Below, one piece after another: positions 10,552-23,536 of a stretch of DNA of 64,000 bases. The notes under the pieces were generated by a model. It saw only the letters and a list, made by a program, of their open reading frames with translations, made no database searches and was not told the DNA's origin. The stretch covers positions 52,565,757 to 52,629,756 of the forward strand of contig OZ022499.1 in assembly GCA_963989385.1 (NCBI GenBank). Direction: 5' to 3'. The DNA comes from Ctena decussata. Lineage: Eukaryota > Mollusca > Bivalvia > Lucinida > Lucinidae. The position numbers and the translations under genes were made by a program. Position 1 is the stretch's first letter; each line of letters opens with the position of its first letter.

Positions 10552-11693
10552 TGCCCCAGTCACACACACACATTACGGATTGGGCGGATAGTTGCGGACT
10601 TTAAATCCACACAATTTGTGGGCGTGGTCTCTCTTCATATCGAATCCGTATCGTATCCGTTTCGTATCCGCAGGGTCCGCAGGATATGCCACCAAATTTT
10701 GAAAAGTTTAAATATTCAGGCGCGGACGAGTTAACCATAATGATCCATAACTGAAGGCATTTATCCGCATTTATGCGTATCTAATCCGTATCTAATCCGT
10801 ATTTCGACCTATCGTTCCGTGATCCTCCCAAATTTTGTGGACAAATACGGTTTCATGCGGATTGTTACGGTTAGTTATGGGTCTCGTTCTGCGTATTGTT
10901 ACGGATAAACGCCCCAGCCAGATTAGTTGTTCGCAATTATCCTCACCAATACGTATCTGTCAGTATTGAAGTGTAAGTTATCCGTATAGAAACGTATCTG
11001 AAGGTAAAAGTCCGTAAAAAAACTCCGAACGAGACCCGTAACTAACCGTAATTGAAGGTAACGATCTGCGCGAAACCGTATCAGTCCACAACTTGGGGTT
11101 GGGCTGCGGAATGATAGGTTTATATACGGATAAGATACGGATTAGATACGGATTATATATGGATAAATGCGAATGAATGCCTTCAGTTACCTTTTGTTAC
11201 GGATCAATACGGTTTACTCGTCCGCGCCTGAATTTTGAAAATTTTCAAAATTTGGAATCGGATCCTGCGGACCCTACGGATACGATACGGACAGTTACAG
11301 ACTTTGCGGATGCGATACGGACCTTTACGAATAACACCGGACAGATACGGATGGGCCATCTGCAGATGCGATACGGACCATTACGAATAAAACCGGACAT
11401 ATACGAACGGACCATCCGTAGCATCAACAACATCTTTCCGCATCTAGAAGTAACAGAAGGTAATGGAAAGTAAGTAGTACGTATACATTCGTATCATCCC
11501 TCATCGTATTGATTCAAAGGGAAAATATCTGACCGCCGACATTCGCATTTATCCTTAATCATACGCATCTATAGGTAACTGTAACCGTAAATTAATCGAG
11601 AAAATAAGCCACGCCCACAAATTCTGCGGATTATTGTGGATTTTTATCCACAACTATCCGCCCAGTCCGTAATGTGTGTGTGTGACTGGGGCA
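10552..11693. mobile_element. TACGGAT-rich foldback transposon, TTA target
   Basis: Inverted ends TGCCCCAGTCACACACACAC ... GTGTGTGTGTGACTGGGGCA, with inner pairing through 'gggcggatagttg' and 'gtgggcgtgg'. Both sides are flanked by TTA (10549-10551, 11694-11696). A 3-bp TTA/TAA duplication is the mark of PIF/Harbinger elements. The interior is made of degenerate 'atacggat'-type subrepeats in both orientations. No transposase. Confidence 0.72.
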
Positions 11694-11699
11694 TTAGTT

Positions 11700-12150
11700 G
11701 TGCGAACACAATCAAGAATATACAAGGAATATCTGGATCTACGATACCGAAGCTTGGAAATATTATTGTTTAAGATTTTTCAAACTTCGGAACAGATATT
11801 CTTGCACAACAGATAAGGATATCCGCGTGTTTCACCTGTACCTACAACTCTTATCTCACCCATGTTATCTCACCCAGGACCGGATAAAAATCATGAGCAG
11901 TCAATGCATTGGTTGTATAGGAGCTCACGTGCCCGCGTTGTCCAGTGGCGTTGGCATTTTAGTTGATGACACCACGAAGACGGAAAAAATGACGTCAGTT
12001 TATGCGTGTCAGTTACATTGACGTAAAGAGCCGAATAGCGGTCGTTGAAAGCGGTGCATTCTTTCAAAATCAAACAGAACCCTCTCAAGCACTAGAATTA
12101 CGCATTTTAACAAGTTCTAAAGTTAAAAGAAAACGTAGAGTGCAAGAGAA
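11700..12150. other. Unassigned stretch with a CRE-like site
   Basis: Contains 'atgacgtcag' (11990) and 'cacgtg' (11925) in a locally GC-richer block. This could be promoter or first-exon sequence, but no exon could be supported. Confidence 0.3.
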
Positions 12151-12281
12151 AGTATCTATCATGGGTATGCGATGCGGATAGAAAAATCCATCACTCAGGA
12201 TCACTGTTCGGCTTCACTCGGCAAGCCTCGTGACGCCTAACAGTGACCCTCGCGACGGATTTTTCTATCATGAAAGATACT
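12151..12281. mobile_element. Small foldback element
   Basis: Arms 'agtatctatcatg', 'ggatagaaaaatcc' and 'ggatcactgtt' pair with 'aacagtgacc', 'ggatttttctatc' and 'gaaagatact'. 131 bp, no coding content. Confidence 0.65.
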
Positions 12282-12870
12282 TATATTCCGACAGAGGAGC
12301 ATTACTGGTACAAATACATTCAAATATTCAGTGGCCATAAAAGTTAATCTTTGCCTAATAGTCCAGTCAAATTGTGGGAGAACCTAAAACAAATTGCAAC
12401 AAAAGGTTTCTCTGCAGTAATAAGCTCCTAAGACCTACATTTTTAACATACTAAAAGTAAGATAAAATCGGAGAATGCGAAACTTGATTTTTCCATATGT
12501 CTTGTTTTCGAAGGATTTAAATCACTGCACATCTACTTTTGGCCGGAAAGCCACTTCTAAACATCATTTCTAGACAAGTTAAATCCATAGAAGTCGTTGA
12601 TAAAGCAGTTATATACTGTTTTTAGCTTTTGTCTACCATTAAATTTGCTGATTATGCATAACCGGGCAATCATATAGTATATTAACATTGGTTTACCCCA
12701 CCCACCAGTGCAAATTTTGCTTTTACCATAGCCTCTATTCAGATGGACAATATGGATGGTTATGAAGTTAGTAAACAGAATCAATGTTTTTAAATGAAGA
12801 CTGTGACAGAAAAATAGAAGAAAACAGCTTGATGTAACTTCCATTTATCAAATGATGGAACATCTGAGAG

Positions 12871-13135
12871 TGTTGTTTTGTTGCTTCACGTCCACGATAA
12901 CGGCCATGGTCATGTCGGGACGGTCAGTTAACCTTACGACACTATTCTTAGGCCGGCTTAGACCTCCTATGCCGTTAAGCAGTACTAAGAGCACATACTT
13001 TCGCCAGCAACTGGCAACTGTCCTTCTTGAATCAGCGGAAGGAGAAAGGGAAGTGAGTAGCCGGACCGGGTATCGAATACAGGTCCTCTGGCTCTTGAGT
13101 CAGACGCGCTACCGACTGTACTATGTGACCCGGCT
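12871..13135 (-). mobile_element. SINE family S copy 1 (tRNA-derived)
   Basis: Read on the minus strand, the head is tRNA-like ('gggtcacatagtacagtcgg' region, then a degenerate B box before 13060), followed by a body shared with 40425, 41461 and 45537: 'ttcttgaatcagcggaagg', 'catactttcgccag', 'gcacatac', 'tcctaYgccgttaa', 'catgtcgggacggtcag'. The plus-strand ORF at 12852 is a shadow. Confidence 0.75.
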
Positions 13136-13351
13136 AAATACTTAAAGTGTTGAAAGGATAATCCACTAGAGGGTTAAATATGCAGATAACTTGGACATGC
13201 TCTGGGATAATAGGTGATGCCCTCCATGACATTTTTACATTCACAAATGGTAAAATGTTTACCTTTCTGGTTCAAAATTTACAAATTATACCTCCTTCCC
13301 GTCTAACAGCCACCTCCCCACCCCGCCCACTCCTCTGGAAAGAAGTCATTG

Positions 13352-15600
13352 TTTTAGCTCGCCTGAACGACCTTCAGGAAGAGCTCTTGTTGTCACCACG
13401 GTGTCTGCCTCCGCGTTTGCACCCGCGTCCATGTCCACCTTTTGGGTTTTATAGGTTATATTAAAACACCCATATCTCTTTAACCCATTGATAGCCTAAG
13501 TTGATACTTTCACTTATGCTAGATAATGGTCTTACGTTTCACACCGTTGCCCCCTCAGTGACCATGAGGTCAAGGTCATGTAATTGGAAATTTCATGTTA
13601 AAATATGGGATGTTCTTTAAGGTTTTATCTCATCTGTCAATGTGAGCTTTGGTCTGTAGTCCGTCGTCGTTTTCCACACTTTAAAACATACCCTCTAAAC
13701 CATCTGCCCAATCTTGATCAAATTTTATGTGAAGCATTGTTGGGGTGGGGTGGGGGACTGACTGCATAAGGTTAAAGGGCAGATCAGACTGGAACTCTGG
13801 GAGCCATGGCAACATAAAGCTCCCATAGACTTATAATGTGGAAAACTAAAAAAATCTTTTCTCTGAAACCATGACGCATAGAGATTATATATTTAGTATT
13901 TAGCAATGTTTTGTGGTCCCCTACATCACTCCTGCCAATCCACCCCCTGGGGTCAAAACTGGCCCCACCCTATATAGCTAAAGAACCTTCAAAAATATTC
14001 CACTATGAAACCATGAGATCCAGAGCTTACATATTTAGTATGTAGCAATGGTTAGTGGTCACGTACATAAATCCTGCCAACCATGCCTCTGGGATCCAAA
14101 TTTGCCACCCCCAGGGGTCATTAGCTCCCACAGAGTTATGACAAGAAAAACTTTAAAAAATCTTCTTTTTTGAAACCATGAGGCCCAGAGCTGATATATT
14201 TTGCATGTAGCAGTGTTTAGTTGTCCCCTACATAAATTCTGCCAACCATGCCCCTGGGGTCCAAACTGGCCCCATCCCAGGGGGGGGGATATTTGTTTAT
14301 ATAGGGCTGTATAGCTAAAGAACCTTCAAAATTTTCCTCTCTGAAACCATGAGGTCCAGAGCTTACATATTTAGTTGTAGCAATGGTTAGGGTCACCTAC
14401 ATAAATCCTGCCAACCATGCCCCTTGGGTCCAAATTGGCCACGCCCCAGGGGGCATTAGCTCCCACAGAGTTATGACAAGAAAAACTTTAAAAAATCTTC
14501 TTTTTTGAAACCATGAGGCCCAGAGCTGATATATTTTGCATGTAGCAGTGTTTAGTTGTCCCCTACATAAATTCTGCCAACCATGCCCCTGGGGTCCAAA
14601 CTGGCCCCATCCCAGGGGGGGGGATATTTGTTTATATAGGGCTGTATAGCTAAAGAACCTTCAAAGTTTTCCTCTCTGAAACCATGAGGTCCAGAGCTTA
14701 CATATTTAGTTGTAGCAATGGTTAGGGTCACCTACATAAATCCTGCCAACCATGCCCCTTGGGTCCAAATTGGCCACGCCCCAGGGGGCATTAGCTCCCA
14801 TAGTCTTATGAAGTGAAAAACTTTAAAAAAAATCTCTGAAACCATGAGGCCCAGAGCTTAAACATTTAGCAATGTTTAGTGGTCCCCTGCATAAATCCTG
14901 TCAACCATGCCCATGTGGTCCAAACTGGCCCCACCCCAGGGATCATTTGTTAATATAGGGCTATATAGCTGAGAACCTTCAAAAATCTTCTCTCTGAAAC
15001 CATGAGGCCCAGAGCTTACATATTATTTAGTATGTAGCAATGGTTAGCAATGGTTAGTGGTCACATACATAAATCCTGCCAACCATGCCCCTGGGATCCA
15101 AATTCCAAACTGCTCCCCCCCCTCACCCCACCCCTGGGATCAATCATTGGCTCCCATAGACTTACAATGGGAAAAACTTAAAAAAATCTTCTTCTCTGAA
15201 ACCATGAGGCCCAGAGCTTATATATTTATTTAGTATTGAGCAATGTGTGTAGTGTCCCATAACTCCTGCCAACCAAGCCCCTGGGGTCCAAACTGGTCCT
15301 ACCCCAGGGCTCATTTGTTTATATAGAGCTATATCGCTAAAGAACCTTCAAAAATCTTCTCTGATACCATGAGGCCCAGAGCTTACATATTTAGCATTTG
15401 GCAATGTTTAGTTGTCACGTACATAAATCCTGCCAACCATGCCTTGGGTCCAAATTGGCCACGCCTCAGGGGTCATTAGCTCCCATAGACTTATGATGGG
15501 GGAAAAATCTTAAAAAATCATCTTCCCTGAAACAAAGAGGCCCAGACCTTACATATTTAGTACTTAGCAATGTATAGTGGTCCCCTTCATAAATCCTGCC
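13352..15600. repeat. Tandem array, about 150-bp unit ('ctgaaaccatgaggcccag')
   Basis: Starts with the head 'tagctcgcctgaacg' seen in other long repeats of the window (16618, 34430). It then repeats a degenerate unit of about 150-170 bp containing 'tctctgaaaccatgagg.ccagagct', 'atatttag', 'gtagcaatg', 'cataaatcctgccaaccatg' and 'cattagctcccatagactta'. Around a dozen units. No coding content. Confidence 0.8.
14126..14795. repeat. Recent 335-bp tandem duplication
   Basis: 14126-14460 and 14461-14795 are nearly identical two-unit blocks, whereas neighbouring units of the same array are clearly diverged. The period is exactly 335 bp, including a shared run of G's after 'ccccatccca'. Confidence 0.8.
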
Positions 15601-16312
15601 GAGGACATTTACAAAGACTATTCATAAGTACGTTGCACTGTTTGTGTTATTACGCATGTAGTTTTCTGCTCTTTGTGACTTTGTTTCGGGCTTCTCATGC
15701 CTTCAGAGATCAGTATTCTAAATTGAAGCATGTTTATGCCAAGCTAAGTCATCAGTATGACATATTTCTTGTTGCAGTTCAGTTACTGACCTTCAAAAAT
15801 TCACTTCAGATTTTAAGGCAGAATAAAGTGGGTGGGGTAATTTATACCATTTTAAGACCTAGATGGCTTTACATTCAACAATAAGATGTGTCAAATTCAA
15901 TCTTAAGCATCTAGATTCAACTCTGGCAGAGGCAAACTAGGTTCTTAGAAATAAAACTCACAGCAATAATGTTATGTAAAATAAAACATTACAAATAATT
16001 GGTATTTTAATACGCAAATAGGCGCATGTAAAAATGCAGAAAAAATATATTTTGCATTATCCGATTCCATCCTACTTTTGATATGTCATATGTGAATGCT
16101 AGTCCTCAGCAAAAATGCAAAAAAAGCTTTTGTTGCAATTTGTTTTGGGTTTAGGGAAAAATTCACCAGTTTGCCTGGACTATAAGTTAACACAAAGTTC
16201 GAAATATTAACACATCTTTAAAGGCCTCTATACGGCAGGCACATTGAAATTTAATAGAATACCTTTATCACATGTCAATCTATTTTCTACCTTTCTGTAA
16301 AATGTCAAGTAC
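15601..16312. other. Unassigned stretch
   Basis: A 104-codon ORF (15570-15884) starts in the repeat and has no recognised domain. Otherwise no structure seen. Confidence 0.4.
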
Positions 16313-16421
16313 ATCGGTTGCAAATAAGGAAGTTACTATTTATGCCACTGAATTATCATACAAACAAGTTTGCATGATAATGCAGTGGAATAAATAGTAA
16401 CTTCCTTATTTCTCAACCGAT
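16313..16421. mobile_element. Small perfect-arm hairpin element
   Basis: 'atcggttg', 'aaataaggaagttactattt' and 'atgcca' pair with 'ccactg..aataaatagtaac' and 'ttccttatttctcaaccgat'. The loop is the tcata/tgata region. 109 bp. Confidence 0.75.
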
Positions 16422-18110
16422 CGAATAGATCCTTCCCCATTCGCAAAATGGAAGAACTGAAAGCAAATAATGGAAACTTAGAACAAATAAACCAAGTTGC
16501 TGTCAGCTTGAATCGACCAGGTGATGAAACTGGGCATTATCTGATCGTAGCTTTTGTGGGCACAGCGACTTGAATGGCTAATTCACTGTTTCCATCACTA
16601 TAATGCGATCAAGTTTTTAGCTCACCAGAGCTAGCGGCTCCGGGGGAGCTTATAGGGTATTAAGGCTTCGGCGTCCGTCGTCGTCCGTTCGTCCACAAGT
16701 TCAAACGACTTCTCCTCTGAAACCGCTTGGCAAATTTTAACCAAATTTCATATGTAGCCTCCAAGGGTCTTAGGAACGAAATGTTGGTCAAACGGTCCTG
16801 GTCACGTGACCAACATGGCCGCCACGCACATATATGGTAAAAACATAGAAAAATCTTCTTCTTAAGAACCAATAAGCCGATGGCCTTCAAACTTGGTATG
16901 TAGCATTAGGTATGCAAGTACTACCAAGATTGTTCAAATAATGGCCTTGGGTTGACCTTGACCTTTTTCACGGTAAAGTCAAGCTTCCTTGTGCTTTTAT
17001 ATGGCAAAATGCTAGAACATAAGATATCTTGGAAACTTTTGAGGATTTTGGGCTAAAACCTGGTATAGACAGTCATCTTAATAAGTACATGAAGATTTAT
17101 GAGTATGAGAGGTCAAGGTCATTCTTTGACCTTTGACCCAGAATTTTCATATTTTGACAATTTCAAACACTCTCCTCACAAGCCACTGGGCCAATCAAAA
17201 CCAAAATTCACATAGAGCCTCTAGGGTTTGAGGGAACGAAAATTTATTCAAGTGGTCCAGGTCACATGACCAACAGGTCTGCCACGCCCATATATGGTAA
17301 AAAGCTTTAAAAATCTTCTTCTCCAGAACCAATTGACCGATGGCTTTGAAACTTGGTATGTAGCATTGGGTACTCTATTTCTATGAAGATTGTTCAAATT
17401 ATGACCTTGGGTTGACCTTTACCTTTTTTACGGCAAGGTCAAATACGGGAAAATGCTAGAACATAAGGTTTCATGAAAAGTTTTGAAGATTAAGGCCTAA
17501 AAATTTAAATAAACAGTCATCCTAATAAGAACATCAAGATCTGTGAGTACAAGAGGCCAAGGTCAATCTTTCACCTTTGACCCAGAATTCTCATATTTTG
17601 ACAATTTCAAATAATTTCCTAAAAACCACTATAGTCTGGTTGCCAAATGGAGATTTTGGGTGCAACCCAAAAAAATAGTCCGCACAAAATGTTTTTGCAC
17701 AAATGTGTTTACCAACGTGTCCGTACACTGAAACTGAATGATGCCACCTTGGCATCATTGGGGAAATCAAAATATTCAAGATGGCGTCCAAGATGGCTGC
17801 CGAGGGATAAAATCCTCAATATCTTCTAAAGTATGTGGGCTAGAAACATACTTTTGGTGACTACTTATAGGTTTTCGAGGCCGAGGAATCGATTAAGAAT
17901 GTCAAAAATTATTTCAGACAAATCAGTTACAAAATGGCGGACAAGATGACCGCCAAAGCATAAAATCTCCATATCTTCTTTAGTATACGGGCTAGAAACA
18001 TGATTTTGGTGTCTGCATATAGGTTTTCGGGGTCAAGGAATCCATAAAGCATGTTGAAATTTACTTTATGGCACTAACTTATACATAATGGTAACAAGAT
18101 GGCGGACGAA

Positions 18111-20344
18111 GCATCGATTACGGAGCTGAATGTCTTAAGAAATGCACTTTTGGATAGCAGAATTCAGGCTTTAGAAAGTTTTTTAACCCGCAATTTTGAA
18201 ATTATAAGATCTATGAATTTTAAAAAGAAACGAAGTCATAAAGACCTCATTTTGCATCTGATAGTGTTATTACCGAGGAGACCATGATGATCCATCAGAG
18301 CCCAGTCCAGGTATGGGCAGACAGCCCCGTTCAGAAAATTTCAGTCGCAACCGAAAGACATTGACATCTCGATAATTCATTATTTTAAGAATGTCGGTTT
18401 TAATGGCTTTTTTATGTTCATAATTCCATGCAAATACCTTTTGGTAAAGTAAAATGATAGACAGAGATCAAGAACTAATACAATCAGACCGCACATTCCA
18501 CCCTCAAAACCAAAATACAAAAATGACAAATAGTCGCGAAAGACAAGCATAGTAAATCGAATGAACAGCCCTCTCAGACATTCAGTTACCCCAACTGAAT
18601 ATAACAGTAACATTTACTTTGCCTATTTTTATCAGTGTTTCAAATAGGACAAAACAGAAAGCAAACTGGACAGCTATAAGGTAACCATATTGCTAGAAGA
18701 CCACAGACAAGCGGACACAAGAACACGTAACATTGAGGAACCAAAAGGGAAGTCAACTAGTTTTACTTGGTCCAAACCCATGCCTTCTGCCTCTGCAGTG
18801 ATTCAAAACATTTAGTTAGCATTTGGTCTGCATGAAGGGTACCCAACTCATCAATGAATCATCACAGACAGCAAATCAATCACGGATAAAACCTGTGATG
18901 AATCAAATATGAGGACTTGACAGAAACAACGTATTGCGACACCTGGAGATCCCTCCGAAACAACACCAATGAAATCCTGGAGCAAACGAAAAGCACCAGT
19001 AGAACCCCGAATGGCCAAGCAGTGGGGCAAAATTTTGATCTGGGCACAAAGGGTTCTTTTACTTTGATTGCTTAGCTTGATTTAAGTTTTGTAAGAAAAG
19101 TCCTTTTTCCCCCTGACTTTATAGATTTACTTCTTTTTCTGTATATTAGCCTTTAAGCAGGGGTAAATAACCCAGAAGGAAAAAATTCCAGTCGTAACAG
19201 AAAAAAATATCTTTACTTTGATCTTTTGTCAGGAGCTTAATAAAAATCACTTTCAGGTCTTTGATTGTATGCTGACATTATCTCAGTGTTACGCTTATAG
19301 CATATGGTTAGTTAGCGTATGGGCTAGAAGCAGGAATAAACAACTTTTGGAGACATAGTTTTAATCTGCCAGGAAACTGTATTGCAGTTTTGGAAAATCC
19401 CTTTTAGAGATGGTTCTAACTCTACTTGTAGATCTACCTTTTCTTTTCCAAATGCAAAGTCATTTATTCAGTTTCTATAAAATACGTGCCCCGAGTTTGG
19501 GGGCATACGTGACCCAACGTTTACATATTTAAAACTTTTGAGGAATGTGAAATATTACATGAAAATACCAACTTATGTGTACTTCAGTGGTTCAGGAGAA
19601 GTGGACTGTTTAGATGAAACGGTGACATCTTGGGCCGCAAGCATTCATACCAATTTTCGCTCTCTCAAACAAATGGAAGTATAGCTATATATCAAATTAT
19701 CCCGGTAGCCTTTGCGCCGTTGGAGCAATGGGTTGTTAGATTCTCACTGTGTCACTGGCATAGCGCTATTATGAAAGGTCGGGCTAAATCTATCCTTGTG
19801 CCGTCTTTTGACCATCCTTGATTCTAGTCCGATACGAGTACATACGATTTTTTGCTAAGTCGACAGATAGCCGTTTTCAGTTGTTGTCAGAGATAGGATT
19901 CAAACCCCCTGTTTTCTGTACTTAAGCCAACTACTCTAGTAACTCAAAAAGTGATTTTGATCGGCCTAGCAGCTTTGGAGAAGAATCTGTTTGAATGTTA
20001 TGGTGATCTAAGCTGACGGGTCTATGAAGCCAGTTTATGCTATTAACTTCCCCGTAGCATTGCTCGGTCTGTGAAGTCAGTTTTTGCTATTAACTTTCCT
20101 GTAGCATTGCTCGGAAGATTTAGAGTCAGGTAAGAATACTTGCACAAACTGACATGACAATTATGCACTTTTGAAGCTAAAACATTTTAAATATGCATAT
20201 ACAATTTGTAGTCAACTGTCTATGATCATGGGTAGAACTGTATCCTTTATACTTGAAAGAACTGGGAAAATACCAAAAAAATCAAAAGCTGTTTACAAAA
20301 TTTGTTACTGCTTTGAAGTAAGTATGATCTTTTCTGACACGTAA
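18111..20344. other. Centre of the long-inverted-repeat element
   Basis: Mostly unassigned. A 62-codon ORF (18099-18287) starts in the arm sequence 'aagatggcgg' and has no known domain. Around 20000-20110 there is a short tandem duplication of 'gccagtttatgctattaac'. No gene called. Confidence 0.4.
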
Positions 20345-20600
20345 ATTTTCCATACCAGTCAGATGCTAAACTCTGGCTGTGGCATGGCACGAACCTGCGA
20401 CACTCACACCACTAGTGCCGACCATGAGCTATAATTTAACGACGCAAGCAAACAACAAATATTTTGTAAATTTTCCATACCGCCCAGATGCTAAAGATCT
20501 GGCTGTGGCATGGCACGAACCTGCGACACTCACACCACTCACTGATTGCCGGCCATGAGCTGTTAATTTTAAACGACGCAAGCGACCAACAAATATATAT
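20345..20600 (-). repeat. Tandem pair of a SINE-like unit
   Basis: Two direct copies (about 115-120 bp) of 'gtaaattttccatacc', 'ctggctgtggcatggcac' and 'gaacctgcgacactcacacc'. On the minus strand 'gcaggttcgtgcc' resembles a tRNA B box and 'catggccggcaatcagtgg' an A-box region, so a tRNA-derived origin is likely but not proven. Confidence 0.5.
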
Positions 20601-21503
20601 CAGAGTTTCTTAACCTGAATTGAAGAAAGTAAAATAGATAATAGAATATAACAAAATTCTTGTAACCTTTACATTGTTACTCGTAACAACGGCTTTCTGT
20701 AATGACTAAAGCTTTGTCACGGGTTATCTTCCCTTGCCTGCACTAGGTTCTTGTAAACCAGCTTGGCCCTCTTGTTAAAACACTGTTAGAATGGGACTTT
20801 TATAACTTCATTTTTATATTTAACAATCTTATACATGCAAAATCCGGGTTTCTAATACACAAACCAGAATTCTGCTATCGGAAAGTGCATTTCTCCAACA
20901 ATTAGTGCCGTGACCGTTGCTTTGTCCGTTATCTTGCCCGCCGTTTTGTGTAACCGGTTTGCTTTTAAGTTAATTTCAACATGCTAAACCAATTCCTTGG
21001 CCCCAAAAACCCCTATGCAGACACCAAAATTATGTTTCTAGCCCGTATACTAAAGAAGATATAGAGATTTTTATGTTTTGGCGGCCATCTTGTCCGCCAT
21101 TTTGTAACCGATTTGTCTGAAATAACTTTTAACATGCTTAATCGATTCCTCGACCTCAAAAACCTATACGTAGCCACCAAAAGTATGTTTCTAACCCTTA
21201 TATTTAAGAAGATATTATGAATTTTATCCCTCGGCGGCCATCTTGGACGCCATCTTGAATATTTTAATTTCCCCAAGGATGCCAAGGTGGCATCATTTTG
21301 TTTCTGGTTAAGGACATCCTAAATAATAAGAATCTGCATCAAACATTTGTGCGGACTATTTTTTCGGGTTTTCGTCCCGGCACCCAGACTACTAGGCCAG
21401 TTGTAACCAAATTTCTTATAGAGCCTCCAAGGGTTGAGGGAACGAACATTTATTCAACTTACGGTCCAGGTCACATGACCAACATGGCTGCCACACCCAT
21501 ATA

Positions 21504-21966
21504 TGTGACAGTGTCTGGCATTTGAGCCTTATGGAGCGGAATTCGGAAATTTTGTTTTTAACATTTTCATATTTGTTAGTGCTTCTAGAAGAGATTTCGA
21601 GAAGCAATAGCGCTAATGTTTACTGCAAAAGCAAACGAAATTCACACCACCCCGATTTTTGTTTTCGTTTCACTGATTGGATACAATTTACATAGTAGCT
21701 GGATAAACGTTTATAATTCTGGTTTGTGACATCCCTTTTCAAAGACCTGTAATGCGAACATTCTCAAAAGAGTGTAGATGTAGAAAATTAAAGATGCCGA
21801 TAGAAATGTTTAATCACTCTTTTTAGGTGACGCTTTGAAATGTATTAGTCAGTGCGCGGCAATCCAATTAACTTTACGTGCGAATTTCGTGACGTCACTT
21901 GCATTTCACGTTTCGTGACGTCAACGTCACATCTCCACAAGTCTCAAAATCCCAGGCACTGTCACA
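21504..21966. mobile_element. Tc1/mariner-like MITE
   Basis: Ends TGTGACAGTGTCTGG and CCAGGCACTGTCACA with TA on each side, inserted in the AGGTCA-type array at 'cccatata'. 463 bp, no transposase motif. Confidence 0.7.
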
Positions 21967-23536
21967 TATTATAGAAACCTTTAAAAATCTTCTCTAGAAC
22001 CAATAGGCCGATGGCCTTCAAACTTAGTATGTAGAATTGGGAACACAAGTACTACCAAGATTGTTCAAATATGACAATGGGTTGACCTTGGCCTTCATTA
22101 TGGTAAGGTCAATTTTGCTTTCTGTAGCTTTTATATGGGAAAATGCTCGAACATAAGATTTCTTGGAAACTGTCGAAGATTTTGACCTGAAAATTGGTAT
22201 ATACAGACATCATAATGAGTTCATGAAAAGTTATGCGTACTAGAGATCAACGTCATTCTTTGACCTTTGACCCTGGTCTCTTATATTTAGAAAATTTCAC
22301 ACATCCCCTCAAAAGCCACTGGGCCAATTGTAACAAAATATCATGTAGAGCGTCTAGGGGACGGGGGAACGAAAATTTGTTCAAACTGTCCTTGTCACAT
22401 CATCAACATGGCCGCCATGGCCATATATGGTAAAAACATTTAAAAACCTTCTCCTCTAGAACCAATAGGCCGATGGCCTTCAAACTTGGTATGTAGAATT
22501 GGGAACACAAGTACTACCAAGATTGTGCAAATATGACATTGGGTTGACCTTGACCTTTATTGCAGTAAGGTCAAATTTGCTTTCTGTAGCTTTTATATGG
22601 GAAAATGCTAGAACATAAGATTTCTTGAAAACTGTTGAAGATTTTGACCTGAAAATTGGTATATACAGTCATCTTAATAAGTACATGAAGATTTATGAGT
22701 ATGAGAGGTCAAGGTCATTCTTTGACCTTTGACCCAGAATTTTCATATTTTGACAATTTCAAACAATCTCCTCACAAGCCACTTGGCCAATCGAAACCAA
22801 ATTTCATATAGAGCCTCTAGGGGCTGAGGGAACGAAAATTTATTCAAACGGTCTGGATCAAATGACCAACATGGCCGCCCTGCCCATATATGCAAAAATC
22901 ATTATAATTTTTTTCATCAGATCCAAATAATCGATGGCCTTGAAACTTGGTATATTAGCATCAGGTACTTGAGTACTATCAAGATTGTTCAAATTATGGC
23001 TGACCTTGGCCTTTTTAAAGCAAGGTCAAGTATAGAAAAATGTTAGAACATAAAATGTCATGGCAAGTTTATAAGATTTTGGCCTAATAATTGGTATATA
23101 CGCTCATCTTAATTAGAACATTGAAGATTTGCGGGTACAAGAGGTGAAGATCATTCTTTGACCCATGTCTCTCATATTTTGACAATTTCAGACATCTCCT
23201 CAAAAGCACTGGGCACATTTTTACCAAATTTTATATACAGCCTGACGGGGCTGAGGGAACGAAAACTTATTCAAACGGTCTAGGTCACATGACCTACATG
23301 GCCACCATACTCAGGTGCGCGATTCAGGGCCTCATGGCCCTCTTGTTCTGTAGATATGAGGTTTTTAAACTATTACTGTTTTATGGGCTGTTATTCCCCC
23401 CCCCCCCCCCCCCATGTTTGTACAGTTCGAATCATATATTTTGTATAGTTGATAGCAATAGAAATCTGCAAGATATGTCCAGCTATCCATCTACATTTAG
23501 TATAAAAAATTTTCATACATGCCTTAATCCATTCTA

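Larger units (their letters stand above)
17632..21391. mobile_element. 3.76-kb long-inverted-repeat transposon
   Basis: Arms 17632-about 18110 and about 20890-21391 are inverted copies (TAGTCTGG.TGCC at each end, 'aatagtccgcacaaa', 'gatgccaccttggcatcat', 'ataggttttcg'). Each arm contains two to three tandem units around 'acaagatggcggac'. The element is flanked by CTA (17629-17631, 21392-21394), a 3-bp duplication inside the host repeat. No transposase ORF was found in the 2.8-kb centre. Confidence 0.75.
16618..23348. repeat. Long AGGTCA-type dispersed array, interrupted
   Basis: Head 'tagctcaccagagc' and tail 'ggcctcatggccctcttgtt'. Between them runs a degenerate unit of about 500-600 bp with 'gaaccaataggccgatggccttcaaact', 'ggttgaccttgacctt', 'gaggtcaaggtcattctttgaccttt', 'agagcctctaggg.tgagggaacg' and 'ggtcacatgaccaacatggc'. 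It is split by two later insertions at 17632-21391 and 21504-21966; removing them restores continuous units. All ORFs inside are shadows. Confidence 0.8.

Noticed and set aside
18099..18287. 62-codon ORF beginning MADEAS
   Set aside because: The start lies in the repeated 'aagatggcgg' motif of a transposon arm, and there is no splice or domain support.
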